The notes under the pieces were generated by a model. The model made no database searches and had not been told where the DNA came from. It was given only the letters and a program-made list of their open reading frames with translations. Below, in pieces: positions 1 to 6,844 of a stretch of 24,490 bases of DNA (positions are counted from its first letter, which is position 1; each line of letters opens with the position of its first letter). The DNA comes from Scleromatobacter sp045810285. Lineage in GTDB: Bacteria; Pseudomonadota; Gammaproteobacteria; Burkholderiales; Burkholderiaceae_C. A program made the position numbers and the translations under genes. Location: positions 1 through 24,490 of the forward strand of contig JBJMWE010000182.1 of assembly GCA_045810285.1 (NCBI GenBank), written 5' to 3'.

Positions 1-653
1 ACCGCCGTCAGCGCGAGCGAGCCCGCGAGGTAGGCGGCGGTGACGAAGCCGAAGGCCTCCACGCTGTGGAACGCGGCCGACTCCACGCGCGCGGCCTGGT
101 ACATCATCTCGCCCACGCCGATGACGGTGGCCACGCTGGTGTCGTTCCACAGGATGATGACCTGCGACAGCAGCGGCGGCACCGTCACGCGCAGCGCCTG
201 CGGCAGCACGACGCGGCGCATCGCAGGAAGGAATCCGAGGCCCAGCGCGCGCGCCGCCTCGAACTGCACGGCGGGGATCGCGCGAATGCCGCTGCGGATG
301 TTCTCGGCCATGAACGCCGCGGCGTACAGCGTGAGGCCGATGGCCGCGGCGACGAACTCGTAGCTGCCGGCGTACAGCCGTTCCTTGAGCGCATCGGGCA
401 GCAGCTCGGGCGCGCCGAAGTACCAGAACAGCAGGTGCGCGATCAGGGGCACGTTGCGGATCCCCTCGACGTAGGTCGCGCCCAGCCACTGCAGCGCGCG
501 CCACGGCGACAGCCGCAGCAGCGCGATCACGATCGCCAGCGGCAGCGCACAGGCGATGGTGATCCCGGCCAGCTTGAGCGAGACCAGCAGGCCGGCCAGC
601 AGCCAGTCGTGGTACTGGCCATGCAGCAGCAGTGGGAGATCGAAGCCGGGCAT
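1..653 (-). CDS. Amino-acid ABC transporter permease (HisM/GltJ type), 3' end outside window
   Basis: Inner-membrane permease of a polar amino-acid uptake system, seen as 217 codons from ATG at 653 and still open at the window edge. The translation begins MPGFDLPLLLHGQYHDWLLA, followed by a hydrophobic segment (about residues 19-45), the family-typical YVEGIRNVPLI stretch, and further membrane spans. The permease coupling loop that contacts the ATPase is visible as FEAARALGLG with the following RVVLPQALR. It starts 13 bp after the binding-protein gene on the same strand, so the two form one operon; a second permease and the ATPase probably lie to the left. Substrate cannot be read from the permease. 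The family assignment is strong, the exact amino acid unknown. Confidence 0.93.
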   Translation of the reverse strand, partial: MPGFDLPLLLHGQYHDWLLAGLLVSLKLAGITIACALPLAIVIALLRLSPWRALQWLGATYVEGIRNVPLIAHLLFWYFGAPELLPDALKERLYAGSYEFVAAAIGLTLYAAAFMAENIRSGIRAIPAVQFEAARALGLGFLPAMRRVVLPQALRVTVPPLLSQVIILWNDTSVATVIGVGEMMYQAARVESAAFHSVEAFGFVTAAYLAGSLALTA

Positions 654-666
654 CGAGGGCCGGCGA

Positions 667-1494
667 TCAGATCTTGTCGGAGTCGATCTTGAACGAGCGC
701 TTGTCGAACTGCAGCTTGGTCTGCGGGCCGTACCACTTCATGAAGATCTTGTCGGCCTCGCCCGACTTCTCGAGCTCGGCCAGCGTGTCGTCCACCAGCT
801 TCTTGAGCGCGGGCTCGTTCTTGCGCAGGCCCAGCGCCAGCGGCTCGGTGCTGAGGTTGGTCGGCAGGATGCGGTAGTCCTTCCTGGCCGGCCCAAGCTT
901 GGCGATGTCGTTGACCAGCGTGGCCTCGTCGTTGACGTAACCCGCGCCCTTGCCCTGCTGCAGCGCCTGGAAGGCCTGCTGGGTGGTCTCGAACGTGACG
1001 ACGTCGACGGTGGGCACCGCCTTGCGCACGTTCTCCTCCTGCGTGCCGCCCTTGACGGTGAGCACCTTCTTGCCCGCCAGCTGCGGCACGTCGGCGATGC
1101 CGCTGCTGGCCTTGACCATCACCTTCTGGCCGGTGACGAACGTCGTCAGCGAGAAGTCGATCTGCGCCTCGCGTTCCTTGTTGTGAGTGAGCGAGGCGGC
1201 CAGCAGGTCGACGCGGCCCTGCTGCAGCTCGGGGATGCGCGCCGCCACGGCGATCTGCTTGAACGTCGCCTTCACGCCGATCTTCCTGGCGATGGCGTTG
1301 GCGAGGTCGACCTCGTAGCCGACGACCTCGCGCGTCTTCGGGTCGACGAAGCTGTTGGGCTCGTCGGTGCCGAGCACGCCGACGACGATCTCGCCCTTCT
1401 TCTTGATGTCGGCGAGCTGGTCGGCATGGGCGACGGACACGAAGGTCGTCGCGGCGAGCACGGTGGCGAGCAGGGGTCGGAAGTTGATTTTCAT
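667..1494 (-). CDS. Periplasmic amino-acid-binding protein (solute-binding family 3)
   Basis: Binding component of the amino-acid ABC importer, 275 aa. Residues 1-24 form a signal peptide (MKINFRPLLATVLAATTF, cut after AHA). The mature protein shows family-3 landmarks: IKKKGEIVVGV at the N-terminus, the lobe motif GYEVDLANAIA, the ligand-contact region LLAASLTHNKEREAQIDFS, and KGGTQEENV. The S-x-T-x-N-x-x-R pattern there is the usual site where the amino-acid carboxylate and amino group are held. It is the first gene of the minus-strand operon with the permease that follows. Its promoter should lie in 1495-1620, where I see no clear consensus boxes. Glutamate/aspartate or another polar amino acid is plausible but not shown. 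Confidence 0.93.
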   Translation of the reverse strand: MKINFRPLLATVLAATTFVSVAHADQLADIKKKGEIVVGVLGTDEPNSFVDPKTREVVGYEVDLANAIARKIGVKATFKQIAVAARIPELQQGRVDLLAASLTHNKEREAQIDFSLTTFVTGQKVMVKASSGIADVPQLAGKKVLTVKGGTQEENVRKAVPTVDVVTFETTQQAFQALQQGKGAGYVNDEATLVNDIAKLGPARKDYRILPTNLSTEPLALGLRKNEPALKKLVDDTLAELEKSGEADKIFMKWYGPQTKLQFDKRSFKIDSDKI

Positions 1495-1620
1495 GGCGTC
1501 GCGGGAGTTGTCGAGTGGGCGGGAGGTTACGGGCCGCGCGGGACGCCGCGAAGCGCCGGTTCCGCATATCCTACTGCGCGCCCGACATCCATGCCGGCCG
1601 TCCGGTCCTGCGCGCGCCGC

Positions 1621-2622
1621 TCATGCGAGCTCGAGGTGCATCGGCGAAAGCGCGCGCAGGAAATCGGCGGCGTCCACCGCCTGCCCGAGCGCGAGCGCCC
1701 CCGAGCGCGCGAAGCCCGGTGCCGCCAGGCGTTGCGCGGCCTCCACCACCAGCGGCGCGGAGACGGCGTAGATGTCGCGGCCGCGCGCGGCCGCGCGTCG
1801 CACGCCTGCACCGGTGCGCGCCTCCACCACCATCTCGAAGCGCTGGGCCGAGCGGCCGAGCGCGTCGGTGGCCGGCGGCGGCGGGGTGGCGGCGTCGCGG
1901 ATCTCGTCCAGCGACGACGCCGTCAGGTGCGCGCGCAGCCCGCGCACGCGCAGGTGGCGCGAGATGGTGATCACCTCGCTGAACGTGAGCTCGACCACCG
2001 CCTGCTCGCCGTGCGGCGCGCCGAACGTCCACGTCGAGCGCGCGGCCGGCAGCGCCAGCGGTGCGAGGCGGCCGTCGGCCACCACCAGGCGCGGCACGGT
2101 GTTGCGCTCGCCCGTGATGCGCGTGCCGGCGGTCGGCCACCAGCGGTCGAGCGCGACCGCCACGACGAGCTCGTCGGCCGTGCCGTCCGCGCCCAGCAGC
2201 GCGGTGGCGAGCAGGTCGGCCAGGCCGCCGTAGAAGCCGGCGGCGGGGATCACGGCGACGCCCGCGGCGCGCGCCGGCGCGTCGAAGCGCTCGAAGGCGT
2301 CCAGCGCACTGGCCTGCTCGGCGCTCACGTCGAGATAGTGGGCGCCGGCCCGCAGCGCGGCCTCGATGACGGGGGCCGCCGTGTCGAGGAAGGGGCCGGC
2401 GCAGTTGATGACGGCGGCGCAGCCGGCGAAGGCGGCGTCCAGCGCGGCCGGATCGTCGACCGCGGCGACGCGTGCCGGCACGTCGGTGGGCAGCGTGGCG
2501 GCGTTGCGGCCGACCGCGACCGCGGGCAGGCCGCGGCGCTTCAGCTCGGCCAGCACGAAGCGGGCGGTGTGGCCGGCGGCGCCATAGACGGCGATGGGGC
2601 GGGGGAGGGTCGTGGCGGTCAT
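1621..2622 (-). CDS. Saccharopine dehydrogenase-like NAD(P)-binding oxidoreductase
   Basis: Predicted cytoplasmic NAD(P)-dependent oxidoreductase, 333 aa. The N-terminal Rossmann fold is visible at residues 9-22 (VYGAAGHTARFV, a GxxGxxx dinucleotide loop). It is followed by the VINCAGPF motif and AGAHYLDVSAEQ, both typical of the saccharopine dehydrogenase/trans-acting enoyl reductase superfamily. No substrate can be assigned. I chose ATG 2622 because an AAGGA ribosome site lies about 8 bases before it; a longer frame to 2661 would run through the operator. The gene is divergent from a TetR regulator, with 68 bp between the two starts and two palindromes in that gap, so it is very likely repressed by that TetR protein. 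This arrangement usually means induction by a small lipophilic or electrophilic compound, but that is inference. Confidence 0.85.
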   Translation of the reverse strand: MTATTLPRPIAVYGAAGHTARFVLAELKRRGLPAVAVGRNAATLPTDVPARVAAVDDPAALDAAFAGCAAVINCAGPFLDTAAPVIEAALRAGAHYLDVSAEQASALDAFERFDAPARAAGVAVIPAAGFYGGLADLLATALLGADGTADELVVAVALDRWWPTAGTRITGERNTVPRLVVADGRLAPLALPAARSTWTFGAPHGEQAVVELTFSEVITISRHLRVRGLRAHLTASSLDEIRDAATPPPPATDALGRSAQRFEMVVEARTGAGVRRAAARGRDIYAVSAPLVVEAAQRLAAPGFARSGALALGQAVDAADFLRALSPMHLELA

Positions 2623-2639
2623 CGGGATTCCTTGAAGAA

Positions 2640-2653
2640 ACAGACAGGTCTGT
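2640..2653. promoter_or_regulatory. Probable TetR operator, copy 1
   Basis: Perfect 6-bp inverted repeat ACAGAC-AG-GTCTGT in the divergent gap. It sits just upstream of the oxidoreductase ribosome site. A near-identical second copy lies 26 bp away, centre to centre. Confidence 0.7.
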
Positions 2654-2665
2654 AGCGCCAAGGAT

Positions 2666-2679
2666 AAAGACAGGTCTGT
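2666..2679. promoter_or_regulatory. Probable TetR operator, copy 2
   Basis: AAAGAC-AG-GTCTGT, differing from copy 1 by one base. It ends 11 bp before the tetR-type start codon, so a bound repressor would also block its own gene. The string AGACAGGTCTGTA (13 bases) is identical in both copies. Confidence 0.7.
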
Positions 2680-2690
2680 ATCATGTCAAC

Positions 2691-3287
2691 ATGGCCACAA
2701 CAAAAGCCCCGGGCGGCGCTGCCGCCGAACCCGTCGACGTCCGCCAGCGCATCCTGGACACCGCCTCGCGGCTGTTCTACGAGCGCGGCGTGCGCGCCGT
2801 GGGTGTCGACCTGGTGGTGGACGACTCCGGCGTCGCCAAGACCAGCCTGTACCGCCACTTCCGCACCAAGGACGACCTGATCGTGGCCTTCCTCCAGCGC
2901 GAGGATGCCGAGTTCTGGGCCCAGTGGGACGAGGTGGCCGCGCGCCACGCCGACGACCCGGTGGCCGAGATCGAGGCCCACATGCGCTGGATCGGCAAGC
3001 GCCTGGGGCGCGCCAACTACCGCGGCTGCCCGCAGATCAACGTGGCGGCCGAGTTCGCCGAGGCCGGCCATCCGTCGCGCGCGGTGTCGCGCGAGCACAT
3101 GCAGGCGATGCGCAAGCGGCTCGCCGACACCGCGCGCAAGCTCGGCGCGGCCCGGCCCGGCGAGCTGGCGGCACAGCTGGGGTTGCTGGTCAACGGCGCG
3201 TTCGTGAGCGCGTCGATGCTGTCGCCCGACGAGGCGACGCGCGTCCTGCTCGGCGCGGCGCGCGCGCTGCTGGCCGCTGCGCGCTGA
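2691..3287 (+). CDS. TetR/AcrR-family transcriptional regulator
   Basis: Repressor-type DNA-binding protein, 198 aa, the normal family length. The TetR helix-turn-helix spans about residues 17-63: RQRILDTASRLFYERGV, then the recognition region SGVAKTSLYRHFRTKDDL. The ligand-binding half contains YRGCPQINVAAEF (Cys113), a motif common in one large proteobacterial TetR subgroup; whether the cysteine senses electrophiles cannot be told. ATG 2691 is the only sensible in-frame start, yet no Shine-Dalgarno sequence precedes it. The second operator copy ends 11 bp upstream, so the transcript may be leaderless or very short-leadered. It probably controls the divergent oxidoreductase and itself. Confidence 0.93.
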   Translation: MATTKAPGGAAAEPVDVRQRILDTASRLFYERGVRAVGVDLVVDDSGVAKTSLYRHFRTKDDLIVAFLQREDAEFWAQWDEVAARHADDPVAEIEAHMRWIGKRLGRANYRGCPQINVAAEFAEAGHPSRAVSREHMQAMRKRLADTARKLGAARPGELAAQLGLLVNGAFVSASMLSPDEATRVLLGAARALLAAAR

Positions 3288-3345
3288 AGCGGTAGAGTGC
3301 CCGGATGACCGATCGCCACGCTGCCTGCCGGGACGAGCTTGCCTG

Positions 3346-3693
3346 ATGGCTGTCGCCCGGCCCCCCGAAGACGCTCGCACCGCAGGTTGCCTCATGGGCG
3401 AGCCGGCGCCGGAGCCCTGGGTGCTGTACCTGCTCGAGTGCGCCGGCGAGCGGCTGTACGCGGGCATCACCAACGACCTCGCTGCCCGCTTCGCCGCCCA
3501 TCGTGCGGGCCGCGGCGCGCGTTTCACGAAGGCCTTCGCGCCGCTGCGCGTGGTGGCGGCGACGACGCTGCCGTCGCGCTCGGCCGCGCTGAAGGCCGAG
3601 CACGCGCTCAAGCGCCAGCCGCGCGCGGCCAAGCTCGCGTTCCTGGCGGCCTGCGGCACGCCGCTGGCGCCGGCGGCGCTGCCGGCCGGTTGA
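3346..3693 (+). CDS. GIY-YIG domain protein (UPF0213/YhbQ-like small nuclease family)
   Basis: Small protein, 115 aa from ATG 3346 or 99 aa from the in-frame ATG 3394; neither start has a strong ribosome site. The GIY-YIG fold is seen in order: WVLYLLEC (strand with the first conserved Tyr), LYAGITNDLAARFAAH (second Tyr-x-Gly and the catalytic-type Arg), GARFTKAFAPLRVV, and SRSAALKAEHALKRQPRAAK with the conserved Glu. This is the compact single-domain form found in most bacteria, whose members are thought to act in nucleic-acid repair or processing; the real substrate is unknown. It stands alone, 58 bp after the TetR gene and 138 bp before the receptor gene, with no clear operon partner. Confidence 0.85.
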   Translation: MAVARPPEDARTAGCLMGEPAPEPWVLYLLECAGERLYAGITNDLAARFAAHRAGRGARFTKAFAPLRVVAATTLPSRSAALKAEHALKRQPRAAKLAFLAACGTPLAPAALPAG

Positions 3694-3822
3694 TCGAAAA
3701 CCGGACGGAGGTGGTCGCGCGCTGTTCCACGATGGCACACGGCCGTCGCGAGGCTTCGGGGATGCAGGCGGCGTCGGCGACTGGAACGCCATTTGCATCC
3801 GCCCCGCGCACCGGATCATGAT

Positions 3823-3828
3823 GGAGAG
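3823..3828 (+). promoter_or_regulatory. Ribosome-binding site for the PQQ receptor gene
   Basis: GGAGAG lies 3 bases before ATG 3832. It decides this start over the upstream in-frame TTG at 3793, which would place a charged stretch before the signal peptide. Confidence 0.6.
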
Positions 3829-3831
3829 ACG

Positions 3832-5979
3832 ATGACGAACGCGTTCCATTCGACGCGCTGGCACTGGCCGGCGGCGGCGCTCGCGGCTGCAGTCGCCACG
3901 CCGGGCTCGGCGCAGGAGCCCGATGCGCCGGCGCAGACCGTCACGGTCACCGCCACGCGCATCGGCACGCCGGCGTTCGACGTGCCCGCGTCGATCTCGC
4001 TGCTGACGCTGTCGCCGGGCACGGCCATGCGCCCCGGCATCAACCTGTCGGAAGCGCTGGCCGGCGTGCCGGGCCTGCTCGCGCGCGACCGCCAGAACTA
4101 CGCGCAGGACGTGCAGGTCTCCGTGCGCGGTTTCGGCGCGCGCTCGACGTTCGGCATCCGCGGCGTGCGGCTGTACGTGGACGGGATCCCCGCGACGATG
4201 CCTGACGGGCAGGGCCAGGTCTCCCACATCGACCTCGAGTCCGCCGCCGCGGTCGAGGTGCTGCGGGGCCCCTTCTCGGCGCTGTATGGCAACTCCTCGG
4301 GCGGGGTGATCCAGGTGTTCACCGAGGACGGCGCCGGTGCGCCGAAACTCACCGTGGGCGCGGGCGGCGGCAGCGACGGCCAGCAGCGCTACGACGCGAA
4401 GCTGTCGGGCGCCCAAGGCCCGCTGGATTATGTCGCCAGCGTCTCGCGCTTCGAGACCGACGGCTGGCGCGAACACAGCGCCGCGCGGCGCGACATCCAG
4501 AACGTGAAACTGGGCCTGAGGCTGAACGACGCCTCGAAGCTGACCGTCATCGGCAACGGCGTCGAGCTGCCCTCGGCCCAGGATCCGCTGGGCCTGACCC
4601 GCGCCGAGCTGCAGGCCGACCCGCGCAGCGTCGACCCGTCGGCCACGCAGTTCAATACCCGCAAGTCGCTCACGCAGGCGCAGGGCGGCCTCGTCTACGA
4701 CCTGCGCGTGGACGACGCCAATGCATTGCGGGCGATGGTCTACGGCGGCCATCGCGAGACCACGCAGTTCCAGTCCATCCCCGTCGCGCCGCAGGCCAAC
4801 CCGCTGCACCCCGGCGGCGTGATCCGGCTGGCGCGCGACTACGACGGCGCCGACCTGCGCTGGACGACCACCGGCGGCCCGGCCGACCGACGCTGGTCGC
4901 TGATCGGCGGCCTGGCCTGGGACAAGCTGCGCGAACACCGCCAGGGCTACCAGGACTTCAGCGGCAGCGCCGGCGCGCCCATCCTGGGCGTGCAGGGCGC
5001 GTTGCGGCGCGACGAGGCCAACGGCGTCGAGGACCTCGACCCCTACATGCAGGCCCGGTGGCAGCCCGCCGAGGCCTGGACGCTGGATGCCGGCGTGCGC
5101 CACAGCCGGGTGCGCTTCGTGTCGCACGACCGCTACGTCGTCGGCAGCAACCCCGACGACAGCGGCCGCGCCACCTATGCGGCCACGCTGCCCGCGCTCG
5201 GCGTGCAATGGGCCGTGCGACCCGACCTGCACCTGTATGCGACCGTCGGCCGCGGCTTCGAGACGCCCACGCTCAACGAACTCGCCTACCGCCCCGACGG
5301 CCAGACCGGACTGAATTTCGACCTGAAGCCGGCACGCAGCGACAGCCTCGAGCTCGGCGCGAAGGCGCAGTCGGCGGCGCTGGGCGTCCTGGGCGTCGCC
5401 GTGTTCGGCACCCGCACCCGCAACGAGATCGTCACGCTGTCCAATGCCGGCGGCCGCTCGACCTACCAGAACGTGGCCTCCACGCGCCGGCTCGGCCTCG
5501 AGGTGGCATGGACGAAACTGCTGCCCGACGACGTCGCCGTGCAGCTCGCGTACACGCTGCTCGCCGCGCAGTACACCGACGCCTTCCTCGCGTGCACGAC
5601 CACGCCCTGCAACGCGCCGGCCACGCCGGTCGCATCGGGCAACCGCCTCCCGGGCGTCGCGCGCAACGCGTTGTCCGCGGAACTGGGCTGGACCCCGCCG
5701 CGCGGCTGGCGCGCGAGCATCGGCGCGCGGGCGCTGGGCCGCGTCTTCGTCAACGACACCAACGCCGACGCCGCCGCATCCTTCGTCGTGGCCAACGTGT
5801 CGGCCGGCTACCTGCTGCCGCTCGGCGCCTGGACCTTCTCGGCCTTCGCGCGGGTGGACAACGTGACGGACCGCCGCTACATCGGCTCGGTGATCGTCAA
5901 CGAGGGCAACGGGCGGTACTTCGAGCCAGCGCCGGGGCGCACGTTCTTCGCGGGACTCAACGCCAGCTATCGGTTCTGA
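3832..5979 (+). CDS. pqqU: TonB-dependent outer-membrane receptor, PqqU/YncD orthologue
   Basis: Outer-membrane active transporter, 715 aa. A signal peptide (residues 1-27, cut after GSA) is followed by a TonB-box-like TVTVTA (about 36-41). The plug (about 45-160) carries INLSEALAGVPGL, RQNYAQDVQVSVRGFGARST, LYVDGIPATMPDGQGQ and VLRGPFSALYGN, and a 22-strand barrel ends in the aromatic residues YRF. From memory, these blocks and the closing VGSVIVNE-type segment (here IGSVIVNEGNGRY) match E. coli YncD almost word for word. YncD has been renamed PqqU because it imports pyrroloquinoline quinone across the outer membrane. So the likely job is scavenging PQQ for periplasmic quinoprotein dehydrogenases. 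No such dehydrogenase or PQQ biosynthesis gene is in this window. It is transcribed alone. Confidence 0.9.
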   Translation: MTNAFHSTRWHWPAAALAAAVATPGSAQEPDAPAQTVTVTATRIGTPAFDVPASISLLTLSPGTAMRPGINLSEALAGVPGLLARDRQNYAQDVQVSVRGFGARSTFGIRGVRLYVDGIPATMPDGQGQVSHIDLESAAAVEVLRGPFSALYGNSSGGVIQVFTEDGAGAPKLTVGAGGGSDGQQRYDAKLSGAQGPLDYVASVSRFETDGWREHSAARRDIQNVKLGLRLNDASKLTVIGNGVELPSAQDPLGLTRAELQADPRSVDPSATQFNTRKSLTQAQGGLVYDLRVDDANALRAMVYGGHRETTQFQSIPVAPQANPLHPGGVIRLARDYDGADLRWTTTGGPADRRWSLIGGLAWDKLREHRQGYQDFSGSAGAPILGVQGALRRDEANGVEDLDPYMQARWQPAEAWTLDAGVRHSRVRFVSHDRYVVGSNPDDSGRATYAATLPALGVQWAVRPDLHLYATVGRGFETPTLNELAYRPDGQTGLNFDLKPARSDSLELGAKAQSAALGVLGVAVFGTRTRNEIVTLSNAGGRSTYQNVASTRRLGLEVAWTKLLPDDVAVQLAYTLLAAQYTDAFLACTTTPCNAPATPVASGNRLPGVARNALSAELGWTPPRGWRASIGARALGRVFVNDTNADAAASFVVANVSAGYLLPLGAWTFSAFARVDNVTDRRYIGSVIVNEGNGRYFEPAPGRTFFAGLNASYRF

Positions 5980-5982
5980 ATT

Positions 5983-5995
5983 CTTGCCGGGCAAG
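5983..5995 (+). terminator. Short hairpin after pqqU, possible weak terminator
   Basis: CTTGC-CGG-GCAAG, a perfect 5-bp stem starting 4 bp after the pqqU stop, followed by the pyrimidine-rich CCTGTTCTTC. There is no real T-run, so termination is only a possibility. Confidence 0.3.
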
Positions 5996-6013
5996 CCTGT
6001 TCTTCGGGGCAAG

Positions 6014-6293
6014 GCACGACTCACCGGGGGACTCTTCTCCGCTCATGTCCTCCGTCGGCCTGCGGCCTCCTCCCCCTTTACTTCGCTACGAAGAGTCCCC
6101 CGCCTCGCCGTGCCGCGCATGGCGTGCCGGCGTTCAACATTCGCGGGGGAAACGCGTCAATTTTTTTGGGGAGGTTCTTGGCCTCGACGGGCCGTCGAGG
6201 CCGCGTCGAGGCCCGCGGCCATCGCCATGGCCGGGAGCCGGGCCTGACGCGAACTGCGGGCCGGCACGCCTGCGCTCGCTTTCGTGATGGACG
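6014..6293 (+). repeat. Structured ~280-bp repeat element, copy A (forward)
   Basis: First arm of a large inverted repeat; the reverse complement of 6468-6748 aligns along its whole length with scattered substitutions and small indels. Exact shared blocks include 36 bp (6089-6124 with 6636-6671) and 16 bp (6129-6144 with 6616-6631). Within the arm there are two internal hairpins. Hairpin I pairs 6026-6038 with 6090-6102 (CGGGGGACTCTTC and its complement, 13 bp). Hairpin II pairs 6180-6189 with 6204-6213 and has an inner GGCC/GGCC stem. A run of seven T follows at 6161-6167. Short open frames here are incidental. It lies between the converging pqqU and the 6845-7177 gene. Confidence 0.88.
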
Positions 6294-6467
6294 ATCGGCA
6301 AGGTGGCGTGAGCCTTGCGAGCGATCGGCGCGCCCGCACCGCACCGCAAACCACGCCACCGCAGCCACCGCACTACCGCACTCCGCACCGCGCACCGCCG
6401 CAACCACCACAGCACCGCAACCACCGCAGCACCGCAACCACCGCAACCACCGCAGGTGTTGCGCCTG
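6294..6467. repeat. Spacer with degenerate ACCGCAACC tandem tract
   Basis: The 174 bp between the two repeat arms. From about 6335 to 6453 it is dominated by ACCGCA-containing units, most regular at 6414-6453 (ACCGCAACC, ACCGCAGC, ACCGCAACC, ACCGCAACC). The plus strand is almost free of T there. It shows no coding signal. Confidence 0.7.
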
Positions 6468-6748
6468 CGTCCATCACGAAAAGAAGCGCCGGCATGCCGG
6501 CCGGTGATTCGCGTCAAGCCCGCCGGCCAGTGGCGCGGTCGGCCGCGGGCATCGACGCGGCCTCGAAGGCCCGTCGATGCCAAAAGCCCCTCAAAAAAAT
6601 CTGACGCACCCCCTTGCGAATGTTGAACGCCAGCCCGCCATGCGCGGCACGGCGAGGCGGGGGACTCTTCGCAGCGAGGTAAAGGAGGAGGCGCGCCGCA
6701 GGCCGCCGGGGGACACGAGCGGAGAAGAGTCCCCCGCCGAGTCGTGCC
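6468..6748 (-). repeat. Structured ~280-bp repeat element, copy B (reverse)
   Basis: Second arm of the inverted repeat, facing copy A. Hairpin I is longer here: GGCGGGGGACTCTTC at 6656-6670 pairs with 6724-6738 over 15 bp. Hairpin II pairs 6548-6557 (GGCATCGACG) with 6572-6581 (CGTCGATGCC), 10 perfect bp. Relative to copy A, one C-G pair (6183 with 6210) is replaced by A-T (6551 with 6578), so pairing is kept. The seven-base homopolymer is at 6593-6599. The loops of hairpin I differ more between copies than the stems, which do not differ at all over 12 bp. Confidence 0.88.
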
Positions 6749-6764
6749 CTCGACCGAAACCTCA

Positions 6765-6840
6765 CCCGAACCCGAACCCGAGCGAGCCCGAGCCCGAGCC
6801 CGAACCCGAACCCGAACCCGAACCCGAACCCGAACCCGAG
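6765..6840. repeat. Hexanucleotide tandem repeat CCCGAA/CCCGAG
   Basis: Twelve hexamers (eight CCCGAA, four CCCGAG) interrupted by one CGAG after the third. The tract ends 4 bp from the stop codon of the minus-strand gene at 6845 and begins 16 bp from repeat copy B. In two frames it would read as Pro-Glu or Gly-Ser repeats, but no gene start or context supports translation. Such tracts change length by replication slippage. Confidence 0.9.
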
Positions 6841-6844
6841 AACG

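Noticed and set aside
3190..6024. 944-codon open frame on the minus strand opposite pqqU
   Set aside because: It is a by-product of high GC with few stop codons: low-complexity Arg/Ala/Gly-rich translation, no domain, and fully antisense to a clear receptor gene.
6078..6626. Several 65-150 codon frames on both strands inside the inverted repeat
   Set aside because: They overlap each other on both strands, translate repeats and hairpins, and have no ribosome sites. Similarity between frames simply reflects the two repeat copies.
6335..6840. Possible CRISPR array or direct-repeat array
   Set aside because: Units are 6-9 bp with no spacers and no cas genes nearby; these are simple tandem tracts.
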